From: Sphingobacterium faecium
GTDB lineage: Bacteria > Bacteroidota > Bacteroidia > Sphingobacteriales > Sphingobacteriaceae
DNA length: 64,000 nucleotides
Assembly (NCBI RefSeq): GCF_003054045.1
Contig: NZ_QBKH01000003.1
Span: 372,001 to 436,000, forward strand
Direction of reading: 5' to 3'
The notes under the pieces are model-generated. The model did no database searches. It saw only the letters and a list, made by a program, of their open reading frames with translations, and was not told the origin of the DNA. This document shows positions 36,553 through 44,947 of the stretch, piece by piece. Each line of letters begins with the position of its first letter. The first letter of the stretch is position 1. The position numbers and the translations under genes were made by a program.

Positions 36553-37083
36553 ATGAAAGAATTAATATTTAAAGATTGGCAAAGCATTGGAAATGTTGCT
36601 TTCTGTACTGTCATTGGTTACTTCGTTTTATTTTTATTTATCCGTATATCTGGAAAACGGACGTTAGCCAAGCTTACCGCATTTGATTTTGTTGTCACGA
36701 TAACGCTAGGTTCTACACTTTCGTCGATGATTTTGGGGAAAGTCACGCTAATCGAAGGTGCCGTTTCGCTCGCAATCATCATACTGCTACAGTATCTTCT
36801 AGCATTTTCTGCAAAGAGATTCCATTTCCTAGAAAAAGCTATTAATGCTTCACCTACTTTGGTATATTATCGTGGAAATTACCTCAAACATGCTATGGAA
36901 AAAGAGGTGCTTACAAAAGAAGAAGTTCTCGCTGCTGTAAGGGAAGCAGGGCTTGGTGATGTGGAAGATGTAGAAGCCGTCGTTATGGAAATCAATGGCG
37001 AATTAGCAGTGGTCAAAAAATCTTTCGCAGGATCGTACTCATCGTTAGAAGATATTGAAATCCCAAATCAAAAAAGGAAGTGA
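36553..37083 (+). CDS. DUF421 membrane protein (YetF-like)
   Basis: This 176-residue inner-membrane protein has three N-terminal membrane helices (AFCTVIGYFVLFLFIRI, AFDFVVTITLGSTLSSMIL, GAVSLAIIILLQYLLAF) and a cytoplasmic DUF421 domain. The family motifs SGKRTLAKLTAFDFVVTITL and SPTLVYYRGNYLKHAMEKEV are clear. DUF421 proteins are common stress-related membrane proteins without firm function. The length is slightly short but complete for the family. It stands alone. Confidence 0.92.
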   Translation: MKELIFKDWQSIGNVAFCTVIGYFVLFLFIRISGKRTLAKLTAFDFVVTITLGSTLSSMILGKVTLIEGAVSLAIIILLQYLLAFSAKRFHFLEKAINASPTLVYYRGNYLKHAMEKEVLTKEEVLAAVREAGLGDVEDVEAVVMEINGELAVVKKSFAGSYSSLEDIEIPNQKRK

Positions 37084-37239
37084 AATTTTTGTCAACGCAT
37101 AATATAACATTGTACTGAGTTGACCCAAGTGGTACTTTGGAAAATTTGTGGTCGTCGCAATGTCAAAAAGTATTATTAACCTTGGGTTTTCCTATCTATA
37201 CTTTTAGCAGATCCGATAGGCAAACTTAAATACGATTAT

Positions 37240-38004
37240 ATGGTAAGAGTAATTGTTTTTCTGTCCATAGTGGTGCTATCCTGTGATCAGAAAGGAACAA
37301 CAAAAAGTGGTGTCCCATCCAAAGCAAGTCAAGTATCTGTTGCAAATGAAGGGCCGGCACCTCTTAAGTCCAGACCACAAACAATTGAATTGGCAATAGA
37401 AAAAATAAGTAGCGCAGAATTCCTTTCTGCAAAACAAAGTGCTAAAGTAAATATCCCTTTGGATAAGATTACAGATTTAAAGATCGTTCAGGAAAAATTG
37501 GCAGGAATCGTAGAATTTGAAGAGCAGGGAAATTACCTGGGTATAAAAAAGATTAATTTCAGGAATGGTCATTCTGTCCAAAATGAGGTTGACCTCAGTG
37601 AATGTGCTTTCGTTTCATACTTTCCTTCCGAGGACGTTTTGCTTTTGGAATGCGGCCACACCATGGATGTAAGCTTTGATCTGTCCACAGGACAGACTAC
37701 CTATGAGATAGGAAACCTCAACTTGGTGACCATATCACCATCTGGAAAATACAGATTGAACAAGGTATTCGAAGGGCAGGAATGCTACAGCCATTTTATC
37801 CAGGTAAGGGAGAATGGTAAATTTAAAAAGATCGCCGAGCTCAATGATTTCTTTGAAAAGAAAACCGGCAAATGGCTTTGCGTAATAGAGCAGGAATTTT
37901 GGTCAGACGATTCTACTCTTTATTTTGGGCTGTTGACCGAATATAAAGAAGAAGGAAACGAATATGAATTTTATAGAGTAAACATGACCAATGGTCGTAA
38001 TTAA
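37240..38004 (+). CDS. Hypothetical lipoprotein
   Basis: This 254-residue envelope protein has a very short signal peptide with lipobox VLSC (Cys15). After a Ser/Lys-rich linker (about residues 17-50) comes a strand-rich domain with two Cys pairs possible (SECAFVSYFPSEDVLLLECG, QECYSHFIQ, WLCVIEQEFWSDDSTLYFGL). The strand pattern with DLSTGQTTYEIGNLNLVTIS may be propeller-like. No family is recognised, and no operon partner is visible. Confidence 0.65.
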   Translation: MVRVIVFLSIVVLSCDQKGTTKSGVPSKASQVSVANEGPAPLKSRPQTIELAIEKISSAEFLSAKQSAKVNIPLDKITDLKIVQEKLAGIVEFEEQGNYLGIKKINFRNGHSVQNEVDLSECAFVSYFPSEDVLLLECGHTMDVSFDLSTGQTTYEIGNLNLVTISPSGKYRLNKVFEGQECYSHFIQVRENGKFKKIAELNDFFEKKTGKWLCVIEQEFWSDDSTLYFGLLTEYKEEGNEYEFYRVNMTNGRN

Positions 38005-38156
38005 CTGGAAAATATCCAAATCGATCAATTCTTATAAGTAATTTACTGTTTAATCATATGTTTAGTTAAGACCATGTCGCTAGATGTGGCTTTTTTTGTG
38101 TCCGGCAAGCAAGACTAGGTTAACAAGTTGATGCTTTTTTTGACTGCTAGCCGACA

Positions 38157-38183
38157 ACAAACGTTTACAAACGACTACAAACG
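38157..38183 (+). repeat. Three ACAAACG repeats at exact 10-base spacing
   Basis: ACAAACG occurs at 38157-38163, 38167-38173 and 38177-38183, so each copy lies one helical turn after the previous one. The array is about 80 bases before the Rpn-type gene start. Phased short repeats are typical of sites where a protein binds cooperatively. Confidence 0.6.
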
Positions 38184-38261
38184 ATTAATAACCGGCTAAT
38201 AATTTTAGTTTTTCTGATGTTTGCTTAGCAATAGTTAATTATTTCAGCAAATGCTAAAATT

Positions 38262-39274
38262 ATGAAAAATCACGTTCAACCCGTTTTTATTGATCCGACT
38301 ACCGATGAGGGCTTCAAACGGTTATTCGGAGACAAGATCAACCTAATTAATTTTCTCAATATTATCTTTCGTGGTCGAAAGACCATCACAGACCTTACTT
38401 ATCGGGATACCGAGCGTATTGGTGCAACCGAAGAGATCGGCAAAGTTATCTTTGATTTGGTAGTCCAGATCAGTACAGGAGAAGAGATCATCATCGAGAT
38501 GCAGACCAGCAGTCAGACTAATCTAAAGCAACGCATGCTCTATTATGCTAGCAAGGTTATTTCAGACACAGCACCCAAAGGAAACCGCAAAGCCTGGGGT
38601 TATGCCATTCCCGAGGTTTACACCATTGTCCTGATGGATGGTTTTCATATGCCAGGCGGTGATCGGAGTACATATTTTCATGATACTTGCCTGTGTAATA
38701 GAGATTCAGGGGAAATATTTTGCTGGAAAATTTTGATACTTTTTGGTCAGCAAGAGACTTTCCTTACAGTTGCTTGAGTATGCAACAGTAACTCAATTAG
38801 TTTTACGAGGGTTTGGGGTTTATCTATTTAGAAATTATTAACTTTGTTAAAAGCGAAGCTGAGGTTGAAGACGAACTGGATAAAGTATTTTATATGCTCA
38901 AGAATATGTCTACGTTAAAGACCTTGCCACGGATCATGAAATCGGCTGTATTTCAACGCTTCTTTCAGTTGGCCAGCTACGCAAAATTGACAAAGGAGGA
39001 ACGAACTATGTATGATATTAGTTTAAAACGTAAATGGGATGCCGAAGCAGTGCGGATGTATCAACAGGAACAAGTTGAAGGACTTAAAAATCAATTGGAA
39101 GGACTAGAAAATCAATTGCAAGAGGCTAAAGAAGCTGTTGTAATTGCTAAAGCCGAAGGCGAGCGCAAAAAAGCCCTTGAGACAGCATTAGAGTTCAAGA
39201 AAATGGGTTTACCTATTGCAGATATTGCAAAAGGTACTGGTCTTAGTATTGACGAGATCGAAAAGCTGAAATAA
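38262..39274 (+). pseudogene. Rpn/PDDEXK-family transposase, interrupted copy
   Basis: The first frame (38262-38777) gives the nuclease core (FIDPTTDEGFKRLFGDKINL, VIFDLVVQISTGEEIIIEMQ) and continues to YFHDTCLCNRDSGEIF, after which about 80 bases without similarity to the family change the frame. The second frame (38813-39274) restores it at GFIYLEIINFVKSEAEVEDE and continues to the usual C-terminus with the coiled coil and MGLPIADIAKGTGLSIDEIE. So all parts of a 300-residue protein exist, but a small insertion around 38725-38808 splits it. The family promotes recombination (Rpn); this copy is probably inactive. A terminator follows. Confidence 0.8.
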
Positions 39275-39300
39275 ACGATCTTAGATCATATAAATAAAAC

Positions 39301-39334
39301 AAACAAAGCCATTCTCCCAAGAATGGCTTTGTTT
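39301..39334. terminator. Bidirectional terminator hairpin
   Basis: AAACAAAGCCATTCT (39301-39315) and its exact complement (39320-39334) flank the loop CCCA. The same hairpin recurs at 44343-44374 with a different loop, and what follows both copies is also similar, so it is part of a larger repeat. Confidence 0.85.
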
Positions 39335-39440
39335 GTTTACCCTCCTTACGACTTGCCGTATTTTTTAATCAAACCGATCAACACAAAAATCCCGTTTGAG
39401 CAACAGCTTTTATTGGAGCCAATGCTCTGAGTGAGAACGT
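39335..39440. repeat. Duplicated 3' block, copy 1 (partner at 44375-44455)
   Basis: After the hairpin, CTTACGACTTGCCGTATTTT and CAAACCGATCAACACAAAAA occur here and, nearly identical, after the hairpin at 44343. On the minus strand both read a protein end of the type GLIKKYGKS or GLNKKYGKS before a stop. So the block looks like the shared boundary of an Rpn gene and a convergent gene, duplicated and then broken in both places. Confidence 0.6.
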
Positions 39441-39470
39441 CAAATATCAACAGGTTATTTTGAACGTACC

Positions 39471-40016
39471 ATGATCGGAAATACAAAACTCTCAACAGTG
39501 TTGAGAGAATTTAATTTTGGTATAACAAATGCATTTAAAGATAGTTATATTTTTGATTTTCTGAACCTTCCAGAGCCATATAACGAAAGTGATCTACAAA
39601 GAGGCTTAATTCATCAAATGAAAAATTTCATTTTAGAACTAGGAAAAGAATTTTTGTTTATTGCCGAAGAATATAAAGTACAAGTTGGGAATAGTGATTT
39701 TTATGTTGATTTATTATTTTATCATCGAGGATTACAATGTCTGGTCGCTTTTGAGTTGAAAGCCGACAAGTTTAAACCCGAACATTTAGGGCAATTGAAT
39801 TTCTATCTACAAGCTCTAGACCATGATGTAAAAAAAGCTAATGAAAACCCTAGTATTGGCGTTTTACTGTGTAAAGACAAAGATAGCGAAGTAGTAGAAT
39901 ATGCTTTAAGTAGAAGCCTTTCACCCACAATGGTTGCCGAATACCAAATGCAATTACCTGATAAAAAATTACTACAGCAAAAACTGCACGAGCTGTTTGA
40001 GAATAATCAAATATAA
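39471..40016 (+). pseudogene. YhcG-type (DUF1016) nuclease, C-terminal half only
   Basis: The 181 residues match the C-terminal PD-(D/E)XK domain of the DUF1016/YhcG family: QVGNSDFYVDLLFYHRGLQC then LVAFELKADKFKPEHLGQLN, with the D...ExK catalytic pattern, and IGVLLCKDKDSEVVEYALSR. Full proteins are about 340 residues with an N-terminal winged-helix domain, which is absent here. The open frame starts at an ATG just after a decayed block, so it is probably a 5'-deleted remnant rather than a complete short gene, though the nuclease core itself is intact. Confidence 0.75.
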
Positions 40017-40197
40017 CATCAATAAAATGCAAATCAGCAGATCTTTATTTGATGGTTATTTGATGATAGGAATGTTTTTAGATATAACGTCCTCTAAATC
40101 AGTTGCAAATTATTTGATGGTTATTTCATTATCATATTTCGCATTGACTTAGAAACGTTATTATTCTCGGATTACAACAGATAAATCAATCTCCAAC

Positions 40198-40641
40198 TAC
40201 CACGATACGTTTACAGGAGCCTCCCGATTTGTTTTTGGCTCCACATACAGACGATGTTGGCTTGGTACTACCGCCATTACTTCCTCCATTGCCCGAGTCT
40301 GCATTTTTATAGGCGTCATAGACTCCATATCCATACCTCTTTATGCATTATAGGTTATATCAGTTTGGTTGTATCCCACATCACCATATACAGTCTCTAT
40401 GTTTTTTAGTATATACGCATTTATTGTCTGTTTAGATGCTAGCAATGTCTTGATGATAGCTTTAGCTCAAAGCTGATCTTCTGATCAAATCCATATTCCC
40501 ACTTTCCTTCTGTATGTTTTACTGTTTTATGGCATTGGATTTATCGGTGTAGGTGATTTCACAACTCCTAAATTCCAATTCGTAGGTGAATTCATCAATT
40601 GGTTGTTCTCTTATGGGCTCTTGGTTTTTGCTGCACGCGCC
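40198..40641 (-). pseudogene. Decayed second copy of the Cys/His-motif lipoprotein
   Basis: The sequence is about 85% identical by eye to the gene at 30928-31479 over most of its length: the linker with CGAKNKSGG, TINAYILKN and the EFVFD-type middle are recognisable on the minus strand. Compared with the intact copy it has one-base deletions (near 40455 and 40530), and the C-terminal GGGRCWQHR is replaced by a stop soon after CKR. The 5' part beyond about 40641 (signal peptide) is lost. Confidence 0.75.
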
Positions 40642-40932
40642 TTGGCTGACGACATTAGTGTATGTATTTTTTTAACCAAAAATTATTTAAAATCATAAAA
40701 TGTCATTGAATGAAATTTTTTTCATTCAGATAATCAATATTTTATCGTTTTACAAGTGTTTTGTTTAAAATTCCCTTATTTAAGAAAAAAAATATTAGTA
40801 TGTTTGTGGAAATATTTAGGGGTTAATTATTCTTTTGAGAAATAATATAGAATTATAAGTTTTTATTATAATAATTTAGAAATCTTAATAAATATCAGGA
40901 ATTATTTGAAAAATTATTTACAAAACAAAGAA
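40642..40932. other. Very AT-rich promoter region
   Basis: No gene lies here. It is the upstream region of a three-lipoprotein operon. The sequence is strongly AT-rich; no unique -7 box could be singled out. Confidence 0.35.
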
Positions 40933-42549
40933 ATGAATAAACATTTTATTTATCCACTCGTAGCTGGGATTTCATTATTATCTTGTCAAAAAGATAATTT
41001 ACCGGTCGAGCCTGGAATTGAAAGTACAGTTGCGGTCAACGCGTTATCTCAGTCTAATTTGGCTAGAATTGAGTTTTCTAAAATACTTTCAAAGGCTGTT
41101 TATGACAGCAAAGAGTTAAGGAACTTTATAAAAGAAATAGCCATTGAACAATTCGATAATGATTATGATGTATTTTATCCTTTTATTAAAGATAAAATAG
41201 TTAAAGATGGAATGTCATTTCGAGAAATACTCTTGCAGTATACGGATAACGAAAATACGCTTAAAAGTATCGAAGCCTCTTTGCCATTACTGAATATATA
41301 CGTTCCAGATCTAACGATGTTCAACGACTTTAATGCAGAGAAGTGGGATACAAATGACAACGATATTGTTGTAACTGCATTAAACTACGAATCTGAACAA
41401 ACATTTTATGGAGATGGGAATAAATTATTTAGTCTTGCTAAAAATGAGATACCAGGTTTTCCATGTTTAATTGTGAAAGATAATGAGAGGTTGAAACAGA
41501 ATATCAAAGTTAAGGGTATGAGTTCAACTAATTATGAGTTTCTCGATGATGTTTTTAATAAAAAATTAAATACCAAGGGAGCCGTTATTGTTGATGGAGT
41601 CGCGCATGGCTACAGAGATGATAATATTGTTGCGCCAGCGCAAATTGTTCAGCAGGCTTTTGCTGAATTTGGTATTGATCCTATTTACTGGCAAAGAGAT
41701 TATATTTATTGGGGATTGTCAAAAACAAAACCAAAAAATGGAAGTTTCAACCCACAGGTAAGGGAATTTATCCATAAAGTTAGAGTCAATCCCAATATTT
41801 TTTATACCATTTCAGATCAGCCTAGTGATCCGAAATTAACATCTTTTCAGCATAGTAGCGACTTAAAAGATCCAGTTCCATGGGCGGACGTTGTGAGAAG
41901 AGTGTGGACTGACGGAAATTTTGAATTCAGGTTCTATATCTACAAAGGTAAGAGATCTGCAGGTAGTAATGCCGAAAAACCTGATATCAAGAATCTGAGT
42001 ATATCTCCAAGGGATTTATTTACAGTCAAAAAAGTTAAGCATACCATTAAAGGGGGGGGTATCTTTCATCGAGATAAACATACCTATTCGATCGAGTCCA
42101 TTAATGATCTCGAAGGTAAATGGTTTACTCCTAATGGTACAGGAATACAGCTAGAACAGTGGGATATTGCCGAGGAGTCGATGACCATGACTATTTTTGT
42201 AGAAGAATTTGATCCAGGAGAGATTGAGGAAAAAGAAATCACAGTATCAAACAAATATTCAAGTTCAGCAAATTTTAAATTAGATCTAGGTTTAGGTGGT
42301 CTACCTAAGAAACTTGTCAAGTTGGACTTATCATTTGGTATGTCTAGTCAGAAAGAGGAAACAAAAGTACAACGCACTAAATGGACTACGACCCATACGA
42401 GTGACGCACTTGGAAATGCTACATTCTATTTTTCTGATCCAATTTTAAAAGTTGATTATTGGAAAGACAAACCAGCAGTTCGAATTTATGATGGTTATTC
42501 AGTAGGTACAGGTTCTATCGATATTATGTTATTACCAAGACCTATATAA
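40933..42549 (+). CDS. Large hypothetical lipoprotein, first gene of a three-lipoprotein cluster
   Basis: This 538-residue envelope protein (start at MNKHFIYPLV; the ATG at 40906 adds nine residues and weakens the signal peptide) has lipobox LLSC. The first 130 residues are helical with FRNFIKE-type motifs (ELRNFIKEIAIEQFDNDYDV, FREILLQYTDNENTLKSIEA) and lead to LPLLNIYVPDL, a stretch I have the impression of seeing in many Bacteroidota envelope proteins. The C-terminal third is strand-rich with SSANFKLDLGLGGLPKKLVK and TTTHTSDALGNATFYFSDPI. No family name is known to me. The next gene, also a lipoprotein, follows after a hairpin. Confidence 0.7.
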   Translation: MNKHFIYPLVAGISLLSCQKDNLPVEPGIESTVAVNALSQSNLARIEFSKILSKAVYDSKELRNFIKEIAIEQFDNDYDVFYPFIKDKIVKDGMSFREILLQYTDNENTLKSIEASLPLLNIYVPDLTMFNDFNAEKWDTNDNDIVVTALNYESEQTFYGDGNKLFSLAKNEIPGFPCLIVKDNERLKQNIKVKGMSSTNYEFLDDVFNKKLNTKGAVIVDGVAHGYRDDNIVAPAQIVQQAFAEFGIDPIYWQRDYIYWGLSKTKPKNGSFNPQVREFIHKVRVNPNIFYTISDQPSDPKLTSFQHSSDLKDPVPWADVVRRVWTDGNFEFRFYIYKGKRSAGSNAEKPDIKNLSISPRDLFTVKKVKHTIKGGGIFHRDKHTYSIESINDLEGKWFTPNGTGIQLEQWDIAEESMTMTIFVEEFDPGEIEEKEITVSNKYSSSANFKLDLGLGGLPKKLVKLDLSFGMSSQKEETKVQRTKWTTTHTSDALGNATFYFSDPILKVDYWKDKPAVRIYDGYSVGTGSIDIMLLPRPI

Positions 42550-42563
42550 GGTTGAATCAAAGC

Positions 42564-42596
42564 TATCGCTATAGAGGAAATTCTTCTATAGCGATA
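42564..42596 (+). repeat. 12-bp hairpin between two lipoprotein genes
   Basis: TATCGCTATAGA (42564-42575) and its exact complement (42585-42596) enclose the loop GGAAATTCT. No T-run follows, so it is not a clear terminator; it could trim expression of the downstream genes or protect the upstream mRNA end. Confidence 0.6.
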
Positions 42597-42612
42597 TCGA
42601 AATTAAAGATAT

Positions 42613-43170
42613 ATGAAAAAAAATATAATAGTAGCCGGATTTATAATGATCGGCTTATTAAGTTGTTCAAAAGATCATGTTGAGGTCAAGCCCTATATTC
42701 CAGGTACTTTTAGAGGTGAAATAGGAAGGCATGGTTTTTATTTAGAAAATGATAAGTCAAGAAAAGTGATTAAAACTTTAGATGGCGATGCACAATCCAT
42801 CAAATTCGAATTTGAATTAGATAACAGTTTTGATCAATTTATCATTTATAATCAACTTATTGTCAATTTAAAAGATATGAAGGCTGAGACCACCTATAAA
42901 AGGTTTTTGCCCTACGTCGGTGATAACGGAGTAAATGAAAATTGGATTACTCTAATAACGAAGGATGGTAATATTGGAAACGAGAATGCAAAAATATATA
43001 GCACTTTGCAAGATCGAGAAACTTTTAACGTTCAAATAGAAAAAATTAGTGAATTACAATCTAAAGTTCCTTCGGTACAAGGAAGTATGAAAGGTTATCT
43101 GTTTAATGTGAAGAATCATAAAGACAGTATTTTGGTACAAGCTTCATTTTTGACTGAACCATTTCAATAA
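42613..43170 (+). CDS. Hypothetical lipoprotein, second gene of the cluster
   Basis: This 185-residue envelope protein has a signal peptide with lipobox LLSC (Cys18) and a beta-rich mature part (YIPGTFRGEIGRHGFYLEND, SIKFEFELDNSFDQFIIYNQ). The pattern of a small beta-sandwich is similar to many Bacteroidales envelope lipoproteins of unknown function. It sits between a large lipoprotein and a C11 protease, so it could be a partner or substrate of the protease, but no sequence motif proves this. Confidence 0.65.
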   Translation: MKKNIIVAGFIMIGLLSCSKDHVEVKPYIPGTFRGEIGRHGFYLENDKSRKVIKTLDGDAQSIKFEFELDNSFDQFIIYNQLIVNLKDMKAETTYKRFLPYVGDNGVNENWITLITKDGNIGNENAKIYSTLQDRETFNVQIEKISELQSKVPSVQGSMKGYLFNVKNHKDSILVQASFLTEPFQ

Positions 43171-43202
43171 ATCCGTGTTCCTGTGAGAAAATGTAATGCT
43201 AA

Positions 43203-44339
43203 ATGATATTAAATAAGTATAAAAAAAGATATCTGATCACATTTCTTTGTGTGGGTATTCTTCAGATATTTGCTTCATGTAAGAAGGATGATAAGTTGCT
43301 AGAAATTAATTCTGACATCACTACGATCATCTATATGGAAGCCAATAATAATCTGAGAGGAGAAGCTCGCAAAGCCATCCATGAACTGGAGGGAGGATTA
43401 TTGAATACCAAGGCTAAAAGTAATATTCTGGTTTATATAAAGGATAATGATGATATCGGCTATCTTCTGCAAATAGTTGCAAATGCAGATCCATATCGAA
43501 TAGTGAGCGATACGATCATGTCATTTCCTTTTTACCGTAAGTCAGATGCAAATCAGATTCGAGAAGTTTTGACTTATGTTGATAAAAGATATAACAGTGA
43601 AACTTATAATCTTGTGCTGTGGTCGCACGGTACCGCATGGTCTCCAGGCGCAGACTATTTATCACCACCAAAATCTAAATCTTTTGGAGAAGATAGGGGG
43701 CAACAAATTGATATTATAGCATTGAAAGATGCGCTTCCCATGCATTTTAATTTTATCGTTTTTGATGCCTGTTCGATGGCAAGTATTGAAGTGTTATATG
43801 AATTTAGAGACAAGGCAGACTTTATAATAGCTTCGCCGACTGATATCTTATCTGATGGGTTTCCTTATAAAGCTTTTATTTCAGCACTTTCATATCCCGA
43901 TCGCAATTCTTTAATTCGTATTGCCAACTCATTTTTCAATTATTATGATATTCAACAAGGACTTTATAGGTCAGCTTCGGTGTCCGTTACGGATTTATCC
44001 AAATTAAGTAAGTTAGCGTCATACCTTAAATTAAAATCCGATCATGATCGAGTATATGTGACAGACGGTGTGCAGAGATTGGATTTTACACCTGGATTTC
44101 CTGTTAAGCTGTATGACTTTAGTGACTTTATAACCAAAAATTTTAAACAAGAAGATGCTGATGCCATCCGCAAATTAATGGATGAAGCAATTCTTTATAA
44201 AAATAATACCAAGGAATTTTTGGGTAACAAAATTTATAAATTCTCAGGTATTACCATTTCCTGTCCATTACCTGATGATCCTTTTTATACATATTACTCA
44301 GAATTAAGCTGGAACAAGGATAGTTTTTTCTTAAAATAA
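43203..44339 (+). CDS. Clostripain-family (C11) cysteine protease, lipoprotein
   Basis: This 378-residue envelope protein (lipobox FASC) carries the C11 (clostripain) fold: TTIIYMEANNNLRGEARKAI at the start, the catalytic His in YNLVLWSHGTAWSPG (about residue 142) and the catalytic Cys in FNFIVFDACSMASIEVLYEF (about residue 196). Clostripain-type enzymes cut proteins after basic residues and are made as zymogens; a likely autocleavage loop is the basic DPY/RSASV region, not proven. It ends the cluster of three lipoproteins. A terminator follows immediately. Probably a surface or periplasmic protease. Confidence 0.88.
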   Translation: MILNKYKKRYLITFLCVGILQIFASCKKDDKLLEINSDITTIIYMEANNNLRGEARKAIHELEGGLLNTKAKSNILVYIKDNDDIGYLLQIVANADPYRIVSDTIMSFPFYRKSDANQIREVLTYVDKRYNSETYNLVLWSHGTAWSPGADYLSPPKSKSFGEDRGQQIDIIALKDALPMHFNFIVFDACSMASIEVLYEFRDKADFIIASPTDILSDGFPYKAFISALSYPDRNSLIRIANSFFNYYDIQQGLYRSASVSVTDLSKLSKLASYLKLKSDHDRVYVTDGVQRLDFTPGFPVKLYDFSDFITKNFKQEDADAIRKLMDEAILYKNNTKEFLGNKIYKFSGITISCPLPDDPFYTYYSELSWNKDSFFLK

Positions 44340-44342
44340 CAT

Positions 44343-44374
44343 AACAAAGCCATTCTGAGCAGAATGGCTTTGTT
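44343..44374. terminator. Bidirectional terminator, second copy of the repeated hairpin
   Basis: AACAAAGCCATTCT (44343-44356) and its exact complement (44361-44374) flank the loop GAGC. It is the same hairpin as at 39301 with a different loop and starts 4 bases after the C11 protease stop. Confidence 0.85.
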
Positions 44375-44447
44375 TGTTTAATACCCAACTTACGACTTCC
44401 CGTATTTTTTATTCAAACCGATCACCACAACAATCCCATTTCAGTAA

Positions 44448-44660
44448 CAGCAGTTACTGGAAATCAATTCCGGCTATCGCATCTTCAAAAATCGCTTTCG
44501 CGAAGAAAAGTGGGAAAAGCGCATGCTACGCATGTACGAAACCAAGATTATCGGTTACCTGCGTAGCCAGACCACCTTCAAAAGGAAAAATCCGATCGAT
44601 ATCCTCTTTACCCTCGGACATGGTCGCGTATGGGCTATCATCTGCGATGGGAAGAACTAA
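44448..44660 (+). pseudogene. Remnant of an unidentified gene
   Basis: This + strand frame reads QQLLEINSGYRIFKNRFREE, then MLRMYETKIIGYLRSQTTFK and NPIDILFTLGHGRVWAIICD ending at a stop. It has the codon use and motif quality of a real protein end but has no start, and the sequence before it belongs to a repeated block. The family is not recognised. Two overlapping open frames on either strand are its shadows. Confidence 0.5.
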
Positions 44661-44734
44661 AAGAAAGTCAGGGCCATTGAGCTTATCAGTTAATAGCCGG
44701 CGATAAAACAAATGAATACATTATCGTGTTTATT

Positions 44735-44830
44735 AATATATACTCTATCAATATAAATAACTATGTGCTGGGACAAATCACTCCATTCCGATCTTGACTT
44801 CGTCAAGAAAACATTTCCATAGTTACGGGA
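44735..44830 (+). repeat. Degenerate repeat, copy 2 (partner at 27958-28048)
   Basis: See the partner copy: both contain an ATG followed by the same short broken reading frame. Copy 2 lies between the gene remnant ending at 44660 and the serine hydrolase. Confidence 0.5.
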
Positions 44831-44947
44831 CGAACACAAAGACCTCGATTAAAAACTGAAGTTGCATTTCCAAATGGATCAATCTTTTAAAAAGAGGCTA
44901 TTATTAATCTCAAATTCAATTTTACACAATTACTTATCAAAAGACTT

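Noticed and set aside
38157..38183. CRISPR array or replication iterons
   Set aside because: The repeats are too short (7 bases) and few for a CRISPR array, and no replication initiator gene lies near.
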